In this document: piece after piece, positions 9,702 to 20,056 of the stretch
How the letters are laid out: every line of letters begins with the position of its first letter
Position numbering within the stretch: the stretch's first letter is position 1
Assembly (NCBI RefSeq): GCF_000418555.1
Contig: NZ_ATKM01000005.1
Coordinates: forward strand, 372,001 to 436,000
DNA: 64,000 nucleotides
From: Pseudomonas sp. P818
Lineage (GTDB): Bacteria; Pseudomonadota; Gammaproteobacteria; Pseudomonadales; Pseudomonadaceae
Direction: 5' to 3'
The notes under the pieces: model-generated
Database searches by the model: none
What the model was told of the DNA's origin: nothing
The model's input: the letters and a program-made list of their open reading frames with translations, nothing else
Position numbers and translations under genes: made by a program

Positions 9702-10991
9702 TCAGCCTTCGCCCTGCTCGCGGGCGATAGCCCGGTAGCCGATGTCGTTGCGGTGGAACATACCGTTCCAGCGAATCTTCTCGGCCAGGCGGTAGGCCTG
9801 CTGCTGGGCATCGGCGACGCTGGCGCCGATGGCGGTGGCGCACAGTACGCGCCCGCCGGCGGTGACGATCTGGCCGTCCTTCAACGCGGTACCGGCGTGG
9901 AATACCTTGCCGTCGAGCTTGGCGGCTTCATCCAGACCTTCGATCACGTCACCCTTGGCGTAGTCGCCCGGGTAGCCACCGGCTGCCAGCACCACGCCCA
10001 CGGTGGGACGCGGGTCCCAGGTCGCTTCGACCTTGTCCAGCGCCTTGGCCAGCGCGGCCTCGACCAGCAGCACCAGGGAGCTTTCCAGGCGGCACATGAT
10101 CGGCTGGGTTTCCGGGTCGCCGAAGCGGCAGTTGAATTCGATGACCTTGGGCTTGCCTGCCTTGTCGATCATCAGGCCGGCATAGAGGAAGCCGGTATAG
10201 ACGTTGCCTTCGCTGGCCATGCCGCGCACGGTGGGGTAGATCACCTCATCCATCACCCGCTGGTTCACCTCAGGGGTTACCACCGGTGCCGGCGAGTAGG
10301 CGCCCATGCCGCCGGTGTTGGGGCCGGTATCGGCGTCGCCGACGCGCTTGTGGTCCTGGCTGGTGGCCATCGGCAGCACGTTCTGGCCGTCGACCATGAC
10401 GATAAAGCTGGCTTCTTCGCCATCGAGGAACTCCTCGATCACCACACGCGAACCGGCTTCACCGAAGGCATTGCCGGCGAGCATGTCGCGCACGGCGTCC
10501 TCGGCTTCGGCCAGGGTCATGGCGACGATCACGCCCTTGCCTGCAGCCAGGCCGTCGGCCTTGATCACGATGGGGGCGCCTTTCTCGCGCAGGTAGGCCA
10601 GTGCCGGCTCGATCTCGGTGAAGTTCTGGTAGTCGGCGGTGGGGATCTTGTGGCGGGCCAGAAAATCCTTGGTGAAGGCCTTGGAGCCTTCCAGCTGAGC
10701 GGCGGCGGCGGTGGGGCCGAAGATGTCCAGGCCACGCGAGCGGAACAGGTCGACCACGCCCTTCACCAGCGGCGCTTCCGGGCCGACGATGGTCAGTTGC
10801 ACGTTCTTCTCGGCGAAGTCGGCCAGCGCTTCGATGTTCAGTACGTCGATGGCCACGTTCTCGCACTTCGCTTCCACCGCAGTGCCGGCATTGCCGGGGG
10901 CGACGAAGACTTTCTCGACGCGCGGATCCTGCGCCACTTTCCAGGCCAGGGCGTGTTCACGACCGCCGCTGCCGATGATCAGTACGTTCAT
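9702..10991 (-). CDS. purD: phosphoribosylamine-glycine ligase
   Basis: GAR synthetase, step two of de novo purine synthesis, joining glycine to phosphoribosylamine with ATP. The 429-residue protein starts with the nucleotide-type motif MNVLIIGSGGREHALAWK and has the ATP-grasp signature around GLAAGKGV and RFGDPETQP. The start at 10991 is preceded by GAGGAG with normal spacing. It lies 219 bp downstream of purH on the same strand, with a palindromic repeat in the gap, and upstream of retS, as in P. aeruginosa. Confidence 0.97.
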   Translation of the reverse strand: MNVLIIGSGGREHALAWKVAQDPRVEKVFVAPGNAGTAVEAKCENVAIDVLNIEALADFAEKNVQLTIVGPEAPLVKGVVDLFRSRGLDIFGPTAAAAQLEGSKAFTKDFLARHKIPTADYQNFTEIEPALAYLREKGAPIVIKADGLAAGKGVIVAMTLAEAEDAVRDMLAGNAFGEAGSRVVIEEFLDGEEASFIVMVDGQNVLPMATSQDHKRVGDADTGPNTGGMGAYSPAPVVTPEVNQRVMDEVIYPTVRGMASEGNVYTGFLYAGLMIDKAGKPKVIEFNCRFGDPETQPIMCRLESSLVLLVEAALAKALDKVEATWDPRPTVGVVLAAGGYPGDYAKGDVIEGLDEAAKLDGKVFHAGTALKDGQIVTAGGRVLCATAIGASVADAQQQAYRLAEKIRWNGMFHRNDIGYRAIAREQGEG

Positions 10992-11028
10992 TGCGTTCTC
11001 CTCGAGGAGGTGGGCCAGGGGCCCCGAT

Positions 11029-11054
11029 GGTGGATGAGAAAAGCGTCATCCACC
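11029..11054. repeat. palindromic GGTGGATGA hairpin between purH and purD
   Basis: A perfect 9-bp stem, GGTGGATGA and TCATCCACC, with an 8-nt loop. It is flanked by CCTAC, as in common Pseudomonas intergenic repeats of the GTAGGGTGGATGACG kind. There is no T-run, so it is more likely a REP-type unit than a terminator. The rest of the purH-purD gap holds nothing I recognise. Confidence 0.6.
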
Positions 11055-11210
11055 CTACAAAAGCTTATTCCTGCAGACCTTCGGGGGCGCGATGGAGCGG
11101 GTAGATGCAAGGCTTCCGGGCCCTCACCAAGCGGAGTTGCCTTCTGGCAATGAGCATTGGGGAGGGGCCGGACAACGCAGCAGATGCCTGCTTCAGTGCG
11201 TCCCTGTCAC

Positions 11211-12818
11211 TCAGTGCCGGAAGTGGCGCATGCCGGTGAATACCATGGCAATGCCGGCCTCGTCGGCGGCGGCGATCACCTCGTTGTCGCGCATCGAACC
11301 GCCCGGCTGGATCACCGCGGTGATGCCGGCCTTGGCGGCGTTGTCGATGCCGTCGCGGAACGGGAAGAAGGCGTCCGACGCCATCACCGCGCCCTGCACC
11401 TGCAGGCCGGCGTGCTCGGCCTTGATTGCAGCGATGCGCGCGGAGTTGACGCGCGACATCTGGCCGGCGCCGACGCCGACGGTCTGGCGGTTCTTGGCGT
11501 AGACGATGGCGTTGGATTTGACGAACTTGGCCACTTTCCAGGCGAAGATCAGATCGTGGATTTCCTGCTCGCTCGGCGTGCGCTGGGTGACGATCTTCAG
11601 GTCTTCTGCCTTGATCATGCCGATGTCGCGGCTCTGTACCAGCAGGCCACCGTTGACGCGCTTGAAGTCCCAGCCAGCAGCGCGCTCGGCCGACCATTCG
11701 CCGCATTCGAGCAGGCGCACGTTGGCCTTGGCGGCCACCACTTCACGGGCGGCGGCGGAGATTTTCGGGGCGATGATCACTTCGACGAACTGACGCTCGA
11801 CGATGGCCTTGGCGGTTTCGCCATCCAGCTCGCGGTTGAAGGCGATGATGCCGCCGAAAGCCGACTCGGTGTCGGTAGCGTAGGCCAGGTCGTAGGCCTT
11901 GCGGATGCCGCCTTCGTCTTCCGGTACCACGGCCACACCGCACGGGTTGGCGTGCTTGACGATGACGCAGGCCGGCTTGACGAAGCTCTTCACGCATTCC
12001 AGCGCGGCGTCGGTGTCGGCCACGTTGTTGAACGACAGTTCCTTGCCCTGCAGCTGGATGGCAGTGGAGACGCTCGCTTCGCCCTTCTTCGCCTCGACGT
12101 AGAACGCCGCACTCTGGTGCGGGTTCTCGCCGTAGCGCATTTCCTGCGCCTTGATGAACTGGCTGTTGAAGGTACGCGGGAAGGCGCCGCGGCCTTCGGT
12201 GGACAGGGTGTCCGCCGCCTGGTCGATGGTGCCCAGGTAGTTGGCGATCATGCCGTCGTAGGCGGCGGTGTGCTCGAAGGCCTTGAGCGCCAGGTCGAAG
12301 CGCTGGGCGTAGCTCAGGCCACCGGCTTTCAGGGACTCGACGATGCCGGCGTAGTCGCCGGTGTTGACCACGATGGCCACATCTTTGTGGTTCTTCGCCG
12401 CCGAACGGACCATGGTCGGGCCGCCGATGTCGATGTTCTCGATGGCGTCGGCCAGGTCGCAATCAGGCTTGGCCACGGTGGCTTCGAAGGGATAGAGATT
12501 GACCGCGACCAGATCGATCGGCTTGATGCCGTGCTCGTCCATCACCGCGCCGTCCAGCGCACGGCGGCCGAGGATGCCGCCATGGATCTTCGGGTGCAGG
12601 GTCTTCACGCGGCCGTCCATCATTTCCGGGAAGCCGGTGTAGTCGGCGACTTCCACCGCGGCCACGCCGTTGTCCTTGAGCAGCTTGTAGGTGCCGCCAG
12701 TGGAGAGAATCTCGACACCGAGGGCGGCCAGCTCGCGAGCGAACTCGAGGACACCGGTTTTGTCGGAAACGCTGATCAGCGCGCGGCGGACGGGCAGAAG
12801 GGTGGTCTGGTCGGTCAT
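11211..12818 (-). CDS. purH: bifunctional AICAR transformylase/IMP cyclohydrolase
   Basis: Catalyses the last two steps of IMP synthesis. The MGS-like IMP cyclohydrolase domain comes first ([34 protein letters not shown]), followed by the AICARFT domain ([34 protein letters not shown]). I chose the start at 12818 (MTDQTTLLP), which matches Pseudomonas homologues; an in-frame ATG at 12830 is also open. From 12818 the protein is 535 residues, the normal length. It follows fis after a terminator-like hairpin that leaves only about 30 bp before the start. Confidence 0.97.
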   Translation of the reverse strand: MTDQTTLLPVRRALISVSDKTGVLEFARELAALGVEILSTGGTYKLLKDNGVAAVEVADYTGFPEMMDGRVKTLHPKIHGGILGRRALDGAVMDEHGIKPIDLVAVNLYPFEATVAKPDCDLADAIENIDIGGPTMVRSAAKNHKDVAIVVNTGDYAGIVESLKAGGLSYAQRFDLALKAFEHTAAYDGMIANYLGTIDQAADTLSTEGRGAFPRTFNSQFIKAQEMRYGENPHQSAAFYVEAKKGEASVSTAIQLQGKELSFNNVADTDAALECVKSFVKPACVIVKHANPCGVAVVPEDEGGIRKAYDLAYATDTESAFGGIIAFNRELDGETAKAIVERQFVEVIIAPKISAAAREVVAAKANVRLLECGEWSAERAAGWDFKRVNGGLLVQSRDIGMIKAEDLKIVTQRTPSEQEIHDLIFAWKVAKFVKSNAIVYAKNRQTVGVGAGQMSRVNSARIAAIKAEHAGLQVQGAVMASDAFFPFRDGIDNAAKAGITAVIQPGGSMRDNEVIAAADEAGIAMVFTGMRHFRH

Positions 12819-12848
12819 TTCACTATCCATCAGAGCGGGGATATCAGC

Positions 12849-12875
12849 AAAAAAGGCGGCTCATGTTGGCCGCCC
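12849..12875 (-). terminator. rho-independent terminator-like hairpin after fis
   Basis: On the minus strand a GGCGGC/GCCGCC stem with an 8-nt loop is followed by six T. It lies between the fis stop and the purH start, so it either ends the dusB-fis message or acts as an attenuator for purH. Confidence 0.75.
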
Positions 12876-12891
12876 TTTTCGGAGTTCGGGG

Positions 12892-13212
12892 TTACAGCAG
12901 GTCGTACTGCTTGAGCTTCTTGCGCAGCGTGCCACGGTTCAGACCGAGCAGCTCGGACGCCTTGGTCTGGTTACCTTTCACGTGATTCATGACGGTTTCC
13001 AGCAGCGGCGCTTCGACTTCGGTGAGCACCAGGTTGTACACGTCGGTGACGTCCGCGCCCTCAAGATGGGCGAAGTAGTTGTGCAGCGCCTTTTCCACTG
13101 CGCCGCGCAGGGTCTGACCCTCTTCGCTTGGCGTGTTCAGGTGCTGTTTAAGGCTGGTGTTGTCACTCACGGGTGCAATTCCACTCACTAGGGTCTCTGT
13201 CATCAACGTCAT
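12892..13212 (-). CDS. fis: DNA-binding protein Fis
   Basis: Nucleoid-associated protein of 106 residues. The C-terminal helix-turn-helix is clear: [20 protein letters not shown]. The ATG at 13212 overlaps the dusB stop in an ATGA, with GAGGTGG as ribosome-binding site inside dusB, so the two genes are translationally coupled as in many gammaproteobacteria. A second ATG three codons in (13203, MTETLVSG) is an alternative start. Fis binds DNA as a dimer, bends it and activates stable-RNA promoters during fast growth (family knowledge). Confidence 0.95.
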   Translation of the reverse strand: MTLMTETLVSGIAPVSDNTSLKQHLNTPSEEGQTLRGAVEKALHNYFAHLEGADVTDVYNLVLTEVEAPLLETVMNHVKGNQTKASELLGLNRGTLRKKLKQYDLL

Positions 13213-14207
13213 GCGGCCACCTCGTTTTCATCGTTGTGCCGTTCGCGGAAGAACGCGCGAACGTGGGCGCACTGTGCGTCCGTGCTGTCCAGACGGTTGA
13301 ACTGGGCGCGAAACTCCCTGGCGCCCGGCAGGGTTGCCAGATACCAGCCGACATGCTTGCGGGCAATGCGTACGCCCATCAATTCGCCATAGAAGGCGTG
13401 CAGTGCGGCCAGGTGTTCCAGCAGAATGCGTTCCACTTCGAGCAGGCTCGGTGCCGGGAGGATTTCACCGGTACGCAGGTAGTGCTCTATTTCACGGAAG
13501 ATCCACGGTCGGCCCTGAGCGGCGCGACCGATCAGCAAGGCGTCGGCGCCGGTGGCGTCGAGCACGGCCTTGGCTTTTTGTGGGGAGTCGATGTCGCCAT
13601 TGGCGAACACCGGAATCGATACCGCCTGCTTGATGGCGGCGATGGTCTCGTACTCGGCTTCGCCGGTGTAGAGGTCGGCGCGGGTGCGGCCGTGTACGGC
13701 CAGGGCGGTGATGCCGGCATCTTCGGCGATCTTCGCCACGGTAATGCCGTTCTTGTTCTGGCGATCCCAGCCGGTGCGGATCTTCAGGGTCACGGGCACG
13801 TCCACCGCGCCGACCACGGCGTCGAGTATCTCGCGAACCAGCGGCTCGTCACGCAACAGGGCGGAACCGGCGGCCTTGTTGCAGACCTTCTTGGCCGGGC
13901 AGCCCATGTTGATATCGATGATCTGCGCGCCCAGTTCGACGTTCTTGCGCGCGGCGTCGGCCATCATCTGCGGGTCGCCACCGGCGATCTGCACCGAGCG
14001 CGGCTCGGGATCACCGCCGTGCAGCAGGCGCAGGCTGGATTTACGGCTGTTCCACAGGCGCACATCGCTGGTGACCATCTCCGACACCACCAGGCCGGCA
14101 CCGAGACGACGGCACAGCTGGCGGAACGGGCGATCGGTGACGCCGGCCATGGGAGCCAGGATCAACCGATTGGGCAATGTGTAGGGGCCAATACGTGGGG
14201 CCGACAT
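13209..14207 (-). CDS. dusB: tRNA-dihydrouridine synthase B
   Basis: FMN-dependent enzyme that reduces uridines to dihydrouridine in the D-loop of tRNAs. The 332-residue TIM-barrel protein shows [16 protein letters not shown] at the FMN end, the active-site cysteine in [12 protein letters not shown], and [11 protein letters not shown]. It is the first gene of a dusB-fis operon. The start at 14207 ([12 protein letters not shown]) agrees with homologues. Confidence 0.96.
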   Translation of the reverse strand: MSAPRIGPYTLPNRLILAPMAGVTDRPFRQLCRRLGAGLVVSEMVTSDVRLWNSRKSSLRLLHGGDPEPRSVQIAGGDPQMMADAARKNVELGAQIIDINMGCPAKKVCNKAAGSALLRDEPLVREILDAVVGAVDVPVTLKIRTGWDRQNKNGITVAKIAEDAGITALAVHGRTRADLYTGEAEYETIAAIKQAVSIPVFANGDIDSPQKAKAVLDATGADALLIGRAAQGRPWIFREIEHYLRTGEILPAPSLLEVERILLEHLAALHAFYGELMGVRIARKHVGWYLATLPGAREFRAQFNRLDSTDAQCAHVRAFFRERHNDENEVAA

Positions 14208-14404
14208 GGGGCGTCCCTGCTTGTTGGTTCGCAGTTGAGACAGTAAGCGATCAACACCTGGCCTCCACTGTGTCCTCAGGGGAAACGATGGTGGGTTGGT
14301 GCTCGCGAAAGGGTGGGCATGATACCCGCTCTGGATGACCGGATAAAGGTCGTTTTGAACAAATTCTGAACAGCTATGGGCTTATCGCCAGCAGTTAGAT
14401 GGAA

Positions 14405-14429
14405 GCTCTGCGACCACTGGTCGCAGAGC
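14405..14429. terminator. strong hairpin downstream of the DUF3426 gene
   Basis: A perfect 11-bp stem GCTCTGCGACC/GGTCGCAGAGC with a 3-nt loop, seven bases past the stop codon of the minus-strand gene. No clear T-run follows on either strand, so it may be a weak terminator or an RNA-stabilising hairpin. Confidence 0.5.
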
Positions 14430-14436
14430 CTTCAGG

Positions 14437-15708
14437 CTACTCGGGGGAGTGGAAGCTGAGGCTGTAGTTGACCGCGCGGGGGCCCGGGTCGAGGATGTCC
14501 AGCGAGATGTGGATGGGCGTTTGCGGCGGCATTTCGCTCTGCCCGGCCAGTTCGCCGGCGAGGTATTCGCTGGGCTTGAAGCGACGGCTGGCGACCAATT
14601 GCCCGCCCAGGTCGGCGAAGCGCATTTCCAGCAGCGGGAAGGGCTGGGCGAAGGGCGCGCGGTTGTAGAGGATGGCGTCGACGATCAGCGCACCGGAGAA
14701 CTCCGGGTGGCTGCGCACCACCAGGTTGCTGCTGCGAATCTGGCCGATATCGACTTTCGATGGCAGGGTGCAGCCGATGTTCGGACACAGCTGTTCGAAC
14801 CAGGGGCGATAACGCTCCTGACGCGCCAGTTCGTCGAAGTTGTAGGCCACGTACTGCGCCAGCAAGCCGCCCGCCGCCAGCAGGTTGAGCAGGCCCCAGC
14901 CGAACACGCGTCCCCAGGCGATGCCCTGTGGCTGACGCCATTCAAGTTGCAGAGGTTCGTCGTCCAGTTCGAACAGTCGCTCCTCGCGCAGACCAGGCTC
15001 GTTGCGCGTCACTCGTGGCTGTTCACGCTCGTAGCGCGCGGCCTCGTCCGGTTGCTCCTCTTCGTCCGGCTCGTCGTCGAGATTACCCAGGCGCGGCTCG
15101 TCTACTTCGTCGAGATCATCGGCGGCTGGCTGCTTGCGAGCCGTGACGGATGGGGCGAGCTCGGCAGAGGCCTTGGGCTCGGGTGCGGCAATCGGTTCGG
15201 GCTGTTCTTCAGCCGGTTGCAGTGTGAGGCTGTCGCGCTCGCGCTTCAGCGGCTCATCACGCAGCAGGGCTTCGGCCCAGGCTTCGTCATGGGCTTCTTC
15301 GTGTTCATCCGCGGCGCTGCTGGCGAAGTTCCCGGTGTAGCGGGGCGCCTGTTCCAGGGCGAGAAACTGCTGGGACAGCTGCTGCTCCTGCTCTTCCAGC
15401 CTGGCCAGCTCCTCGTCGAGGTCGAGGCTGTCCAGATCGAGGTCGTCGTGAATCCACAGCGTATCGTCAATCGGCCTCTTTGCTGGAGGCTTGCTGCTGG
15501 CGTCGGCTTGAGCCTTGCTGACCGGAGTGCTTGCCGCTTTGGCTGGCGCAGCCGCTGCCGTGCGTGGGCCGAAGAGTTGCTCGGCAGCATTGAACACGTG
15601 CAGGCAGGCACCACAGCGCACTGCACCATGGGCAGCAGCCAGCTGTGCCTGGCTGACACGGAAGCTGGTACGGCAATGGGGGCACTGGGTGACGTGGCTT
15701 TCGCTCAT
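14437..15708 (-). CDS. MJ0042-type zinc-ribbon and DUF3426 protein
   Basis: 423 residues. The N-terminus is an MJ0042 zinc ribbon with two CxxC pairs (QCPHCRTSF and RCGACLHVF). A long acidic, low-complexity middle follows (about 70-240), then one membrane segment near 270-290 (VFGWGLLNLLAAGGLLAQYVA) and a DUF3426 domain at the end (HPEFSGALIVDAILYNRAPF). Such proteins are usually found between prmA and dusB in pseudomonads. Their function is unknown; the layout suggests a cytoplasmic sensor or anchor with a periplasmic domain. Confidence 0.85.
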   Translation of the reverse strand: MSESHVTQCPHCRTSFRVSQAQLAAAHGAVRCGACLHVFNAAEQLFGPRTAAAAPAKAASTPVSKAQADASSKPPAKRPIDDTLWIHDDLDLDSLDLDEELARLEEQEQQLSQQFLALEQAPRYTGNFASSAADEHEEAHDEAWAEALLRDEPLKRERDSLTLQPAEEQPEPIAAPEPKASAELAPSVTARKQPAADDLDEVDEPRLGNLDDEPDEEEQPDEAARYEREQPRVTRNEPGLREERLFELDDEPLQLEWRQPQGIAWGRVFGWGLLNLLAAGGLLAQYVAYNFDELARQERYRPWFEQLCPNIGCTLPSKVDIGQIRSSNLVVRSHPEFSGALIVDAILYNRAPFAQPFPLLEMRFADLGGQLVASRRFKPSEYLAGELAGQSEMPPQTPIHISLDILDPGPRAVNYSLSFHSPE

Positions 15709-15848
15709 GCGCGGGTCCGGAAAAATCCAAGCAGCTAGTCTAAAGGAGCGGCTTCAGGCTGCAAGCCACAAGCTGCAAGTAAGGGCAAAGCAGCCGGGCC
15801 TTCATCCGGGCTCGCTTGCAGGTTGCGGCCTCCAGTCTTGCCGCGTGC

Positions 15849-16727
15849 TTAGCGCTTGACGCCGCTGATGCGCACCCAGCCGTCCTTGGTGGCGGTCGGG
15901 TCGAGGTCGAAGGCGCCGGCATAGGCAGCGCGGACTTCCTCGGCCTGTTCTGCGAGGATGCCCGACAGCGCCAGGCGTCCACCGTCTTTGACCAGCGCGG
16001 TGATCTGAGGTGCCAGGGAAACCAGCGGGCCGGCGAGGATGTTGGCGACGACCACGTCCGCCGGCTGCTGCGGCAGATCGGCCGGCAGGTAGACCGGGAA
16101 GCGTGCCGGGTCGATGCCATTGCGCGAAGCGTTGTCGCGCGAAGCCTCCAGGGCTTGTGGGTCGATATCGGTGCCCACGGCCTGCGGTGCGCCGAGCAGC
16201 AGGGCGGCGATGGCGAGGATGCCCGAGCCACAGCCGAAGTCGAGCACGCTGCAGTTGTCGAGCGTCTGACCGTCGAGCCATTCCAGGCACAGTGCAGTGG
16301 TCGGGTGGGTGCCGGTGCCGAAGGCCAGGCCCGGATCGAGCAGCAGGTTCACGGCGTCCGGCTCCGGTGCGGCATGCCAGCTCGGCACGATCCACAGGCG
16401 CCGGCCGAAGCGCATCGGCTGGAAGTTGTCCATCCAGCTTCGTTCCCAGTCCTGATCCTCGATGCGCTCGACATGATGCTCCGGCAGCGAGCCGCCACAC
16501 ACCAGTTGCAGGTGGGCGATCAGTGCGGTCTCGTCGGTGTCGGCTTCGAACAGGGCCAGCAAATGGGTGTGCGACCACAGCGGGGTAGTGCCCAGGTCCG
16601 GCTCGAAGATCGGCTGATCTTCAGCATCCATGAAGGTCACCGATACGGCGCCTACTTCCAGCAGGGCGTCCTCGTAGGTTTCCGCCTGTTCGGGAGTGAT
16701 GGCGAGACGGACTTGTAACCAGGGCAT
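15849..16727 (-). CDS. prmA: ribosomal protein L11 methyltransferase
   Basis: Trimethylates ribosomal protein L11 using S-adenosylmethionine. From the ATG at 16727 ([10 protein letters not shown]) the protein is 292 residues, the usual length; an upstream in-frame ATG at 16802 would add an atypical extension. The L11-binding N-terminal domain is followed by the methyltransferase fold with motif [17 protein letters not shown], preceded by FGTGTHPTT, a PrmA hallmark, and by the NILAGPL active-site segment. Confidence 0.96.
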   Translation of the reverse strand: MPWLQVRLAITPEQAETYEDALLEVGAVSVTFMDAEDQPIFEPDLGTTPLWSHTHLLALFEADTDETALIAHLQLVCGGSLPEHHVERIEDQDWERSWMDNFQPMRFGRRLWIVPSWHAAPEPDAVNLLLDPGLAFGTGTHPTTALCLEWLDGQTLDNCSVLDFGCGSGILAIAALLLGAPQAVGTDIDPQALEASRDNASRNGIDPARFPVYLPADLPQQPADVVVANILAGPLVSLAPQITALVKDGGRLALSGILAEQAEEVRAAYAGAFDLDPTATKDGWVRISGVKR

Positions 16728-16810
16728 GGGAAACTCTCTGTGCGAGCCGCGCGGTCGAACTGGGCGCGGCGTGTTTGGTTCGGACGCCCGAAGGCGGGAC
16801 AATGGGCTAC

Positions 16811-17482
16811 TCAGGTACTGACGTCGGGATTGTCCCAGTCGTTCTGGCCATCGTTATCGATTAGCCAGTTTAAAGCGGCGTGGCGTTCCATGACTACGCT
16901 TGCGTTCATGCCCGCGGGCATCGGCGCCTGTTTCAGGCGGGCGTCGACGCAGGCCCAGTGGTAGCGATAGATAAGATCGGCTTCGTCGAGGATGCTGTGG
17001 ATGTCGCGTAGCCGAACGTGCTGCAGGAACGCCGCGAAATCCTCATGCCGAGAAACGGCCTCGATGGCGAAATCGCAGTCGATGGTATGGTCGGGAAAAT
17101 CCAGCGTCTCGACGATGCCCAGGGCCCAGAGCAGTACCCAGTAGGCTTCGTACTTCCAGACCATATTGATGACGTCCTGCTGCTCGCCCTGATTGCTGAG
17201 GATGCGCACCTCGGCGGGAGTCAGCTGGGTGATGCCGTATTGCTCAAGCAGTTGCTGGCACCACTGGGCCGTGTCGGGCGAGTAGTTGCCGGCATTGCGG
17301 TCACAGGCGGCCTGGATGGTGATCAGGCAGGCAATGGCGCGCTGGGCGATTTCCTCTGCACTGCGTATGCGAACCTCGCTGGCGGGTTCGATCATCGGCA
17401 GGTGGTCGATATAGGGAATACCGGCTGCCTGGAGTCTGGCGATGGAGGCGGCCTTGCGCTCCGCGGGGGTGAGTCCGTTCAT
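16811..17482 (-). CDS. DUF4272 domain protein
   Basis: 223 residues from the ATG at 17482, which has AAGGA at the right distance; an earlier ATG at 17491 has none. The sequence fits the DUF4272 family, with an N-terminal [14 protein letters not shown] segment and a conserved [14 protein letters not shown] core. The family has no established function. The gene sits between prmA and accC, the position of the corresponding gene in P. aeruginosa. No membrane segment or signal peptide is present, so it should be cytoplasmic. Confidence 0.75.
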   Translation of the reverse strand: MNGLTPAERKAASIARLQAAGIPYIDHLPMIEPASEVRIRSAEEIAQRAIACLITIQAACDRNAGNYSPDTAQWCQQLLEQYGITQLTPAEVRILSNQGEQQDVINMVWKYEAYWVLLWALGIVETLDFPDHTIDCDFAIEAVSRHEDFAAFLQHVRLRDIHSILDEADLIYRYHWACVDARLKQAPMPAGMNASVVMERHAALNWLIDNDGQNDWDNPDVST

Positions 17483-17510
17483 GTGGTTCATCCTTCGCAG
17501 GGTGGAATGT

Positions 17511-17540
17511 AAAAAGGGAGCGGCATTGGCCGCTCCCTTT
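17511..17540 (-). terminator. rho-independent terminator after accC
   Basis: Stem GGGAGCGGC/GCCGCTCCC (9 bp) with an ATTG loop, flanked by an A-run on one side and T on the other. On the minus strand it ends the aroQ-accB-accC message 20 bp past the accC stop; it could work in both directions. Confidence 0.85.
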
Positions 17541-17559
17541 CGATGCTACAAGAACCTGC

Positions 17560-18915
17560 TCAGTGCCTGTCCATACCCAGTTTCTTTTCCAGGTAGTGGA
17601 TGTTCACGCCACCTTTGACGAAACCCTTGTCGCGGGTCAGGTCGCGGTGCAGCGGCACGTTGGTCTTGATGCCGTCGACCACGATCTCGTCCAGGGCATT
17701 GCGCATGCGCGCCATGGCTTCGTCACGGTCCTTGCCGAAGGTAATCAGCTTGCCGATCAGCGAGTCGTAGTGCGGCGGAACGCTGTAGCCGCTGTACAGG
17801 TGCGAGTCGACGCGAACGCCATTGCCGCCCGGAGCATGGAAGTGCTTGACCTTGCCGGGGCTGGGCATGAAGTTGTCCGGGTCTTCGGCGTTGATCCGGC
17901 ACTCGACCGAGTGACCGAGGATCTTCACGTCTTCCTGCTTGATCGACAGCGGGTTGCCGGCGGCGATGCTGAGCATCTCCTTGACGATGTCGATGCCGGT
18001 GACCATCTCGGTGACCGGGTGCTCTACCTGAACACGGGTGTTCATCTCGATGAAGTAGAAGCGACCGTCTTCGTAGAGGAACTCGAAGGTGCCGGCGCCA
18101 CGGTAGCCGATCTCGATGCAGGCATCGACGCAGCGCTTGAGCACTTCGGCGCGGGCCTTCTCGTCGATCAGCGGGGCCGGAGCCTCCTCGATCACCTTCT
18201 GGTGGCGACGCTGCAGCGAGCAGTCGCGATCGTACAGGTGAATGGCGTTGCCCTGGCCGTCGGACAGCACCTGGACTTCCACGTGACGCGGGTTGCCGAG
18301 GAACTTTTCCAGGTAGACCATCGGGTTGCCGAACGCGGCACCAGCTTCGGTGCGGGTCAGCTTGGCCGACTTGATCAGGTCTTCTTCCTTGTGCACCACG
18401 CGCATGCCGCGACCACCACCGCCGCCGGCGGCCTTGATGATCACCGGGTAGCCCACTTCACGGGCGATGCGCAGGGCTTCTTCCTCGTCTTCCGGCAGCG
18501 GGCCGTCGGAGCCGGGAACCACCGGTACGCCGGACTTGATCATGGCGTCCTTGGCCGACACCTTGTCGCCCATCAGGCGGATCACGTTGGCGGTCGGGCC
18601 GATGAAGGCGAAACCGGAGTTTTCCACCTGTTCGGCGAAGTCGGCGTTCTCGGCGAGGAAGCCGTAGCCCGGGTGGATGCCCGTGGCGCCGGTCAGCTCA
18701 GCCGCGCTGATGATCGCCGGGATGTTCAGGTAGGACTGCGCACCAGCTGCCGGACCAATGCAGACGGACTCGTCGGCCAGGCCCAGGTGCATCAGTTCGC
18801 GGTCGGCGGTGGAGTGCACGGCCACCGTCTTGATACCCAGCTCCTTGCAGGCACGCAGGATACGCAGGGCGATTTCGCCACGGTTGGCGATAAGGACTTT
18901 TTCCAGCTTCTGCAT
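17560..18915 (-). CDS. accC: acetyl-CoA carboxylase, biotin carboxylase subunit
   Basis: ATP-dependent carboxylation of the biotin carried by AccB, the first half-reaction of fatty acid synthesis. From the ATG at 18915 ([18 protein letters not shown]) it has 451 residues. The ATP-grasp glycine loop [13 protein letters not shown] and the catalytic region [16 protein letters not shown] are intact. GGGGAG lies 7 nt before the chosen start; the open frame extends seven codons further up without support. It lies 20 bp downstream of accB. Confidence 0.98.
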   Translation of the reverse strand: MQKLEKVLIANRGEIALRILRACKELGIKTVAVHSTADRELMHLGLADESVCIGPAAGAQSYLNIPAIISAAELTGATGIHPGYGFLAENADFAEQVENSGFAFIGPTANVIRLMGDKVSAKDAMIKSGVPVVPGSDGPLPEDEEEALRIAREVGYPVIIKAAGGGGGRGMRVVHKEEDLIKSAKLTRTEAGAAFGNPMVYLEKFLGNPRHVEVQVLSDGQGNAIHLYDRDCSLQRRHQKVIEEAPAPLIDEKARAEVLKRCVDACIEIGYRGAGTFEFLYEDGRFYFIEMNTRVQVEHPVTEMVTGIDIVKEMLSIAAGNPLSIKQEDVKILGHSVECRINAEDPDNFMPSPGKVKHFHAPGGNGVRVDSHLYSGYSVPPHYDSLIGKLITFGKDRDEAMARMRNALDEIVVDGIKTNVPLHRDLTRDKGFVKGGVNIHYLEKKLGMDRH

Positions 18916-18932
18916 TGCAGGCTCCCCGTGCA

Positions 18933-19394
18933 TCAAACGATGGTGAACAGGGGTTGGTCGTACTCAACCGGCTGGCCGTTTTCCACCAGGATGGATTCGA
19001 TCACACCGCTGGCTTCGGCTTCGATGTGGTTCATCATCTTCATCGCTTCGACGATGCACAGTATGTCGCCTTTCTTCACGGTCTGACCGACTTCGACGAA
19101 GTTGGCAGAGGTCGGCGAAGCGGCGCGGTAGAAGGTGCCGACCATCGGCGAGCGAGCCACGGTGCCGTTCAGCTTCGGTGCGGCAGCCGGAGCGGCTTCA
19201 GCGCTCGGAGCGGCAGCAGCTACAGGCGCGGCGGCCGGAGCGGGTGCCGGGGCGTAGACCGGCTGCGCGGCGTAGGCCGGCTGCTTGCTGTGACGGCTGA
19301 TACGTACGGACTCTTCGCCCTCTTTGATCTCCAGCTCGTCGATACCGGACTCTTCCAGCAGCTCGATCAGTTTCTTGACTTTACGGATATCCAT
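18933..19394 (-). CDS. accB: acetyl-CoA carboxylase biotin carboxyl carrier protein
   Basis: 153 residues. The N-terminal helical part ([16 protein letters not shown]) is followed by an alanine/proline-rich linker (about 38-75) and the biotinyl domain, whose modified lysine lies in [15 protein letters not shown]. The thumb region ([18 protein letters not shown]) typical of BCCP is present. It is co-transcribed with aroQ (about 50 bp upstream) and accC. Confidence 0.98.
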   Translation of the reverse strand: MDIRKVKKLIELLEESGIDELEIKEGEESVRISRHSKQPAYAAQPVYAPAPAPAAAPVAAAAPSAEAAPAAAPKLNGTVARSPMVGTFYRAASPTSANFVEVGQTVKKGDILCIVEAMKMMNHIEAEASGVIESILVENGQPVEYDQPLFTIV

Positions 19395-19444
19395 GAATGG
19401 TCAACTCCCAGAGGTGAGGTAGGACTTGTCTACCAGGCTACGCG

Positions 19445-19891
19445 TCAGGCGCGCCCGGTCAGTTGTTCGAGTGCCGCTTCCAGGGCCAGCCGATAACCGC
19501 TGGCGCCAAGCCCGCAGATCACCCCTACGGCAACGTCTGAAAAGTAGGAGTGATGGCGGAAAGGTTCACGCTTGTGCACGTTGGACAGGTGCACTTCGAT
19601 GAATGGGATGCTCACCGCCAGCAACGCGTCACGTAATGCGACGCTTGTATGGGTAAAAGCGGCGGGATTGATCAGGATAAAGTCGACACCTTCACCCTTT
19701 GCGGCGTGAATGCGGTCGATCAGTTCGTACTCGGCATTGCTCTGCAGGTACAGCAGATGATGACCTGCTTCACGGGCGCGCTGTTCCAGATCCTGATTGA
19801 TCTCGGCCAGGGTGGTGGCGCCATATTTGTCGGGCTCGCGGGTGCCCAGCAGGTTCAGGTTGGGGCCGTGCAGCACCAGTAGGGTGGCCAT
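19445..19891 (-). CDS. aroQ: type II 3-dehydroquinate dehydratase
   Basis: Third step of the shikimate pathway. The 148-residue protein carries the family start [20 protein letters not shown] with the catalytic Tyr region (PDKYGATTL), the NPAAFTHTS loop and the catalytic histidine in [18 protein letters not shown]. It is the first gene of aroQ-accB-accC, as in other pseudomonads. The 165 bp between this start and the dsbD stop probably hold the operon promoter; I cannot place its boxes. Confidence 0.97.
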   Translation of the reverse strand: MATLLVLHGPNLNLLGTREPDKYGATTLAEINQDLEQRAREAGHHLLYLQSNAEYELIDRIHAAKGEGVDFILINPAAFTHTSVALRDALLAVSIPFIEVHLSNVHKREPFRHHSYFSDVAVGVICGLGASGYRLALEAALEQLTGRA

Positions 19892-20056
19892 GGTCGCGTT
19901 CCTTGTTGTTCGGGCTGCGCCGGACTATGCCGTAGCTGGCCCGATGTCGGCAATAGGCGACACGATGCCCGGCGTTTGCGGCAAAAATATGACTATAGCG
20001 CTGGTTTTGGTCGTTGCCAGGCCGCCTGGCTGCGCACGATTAGGGCGCCGGCCGCT

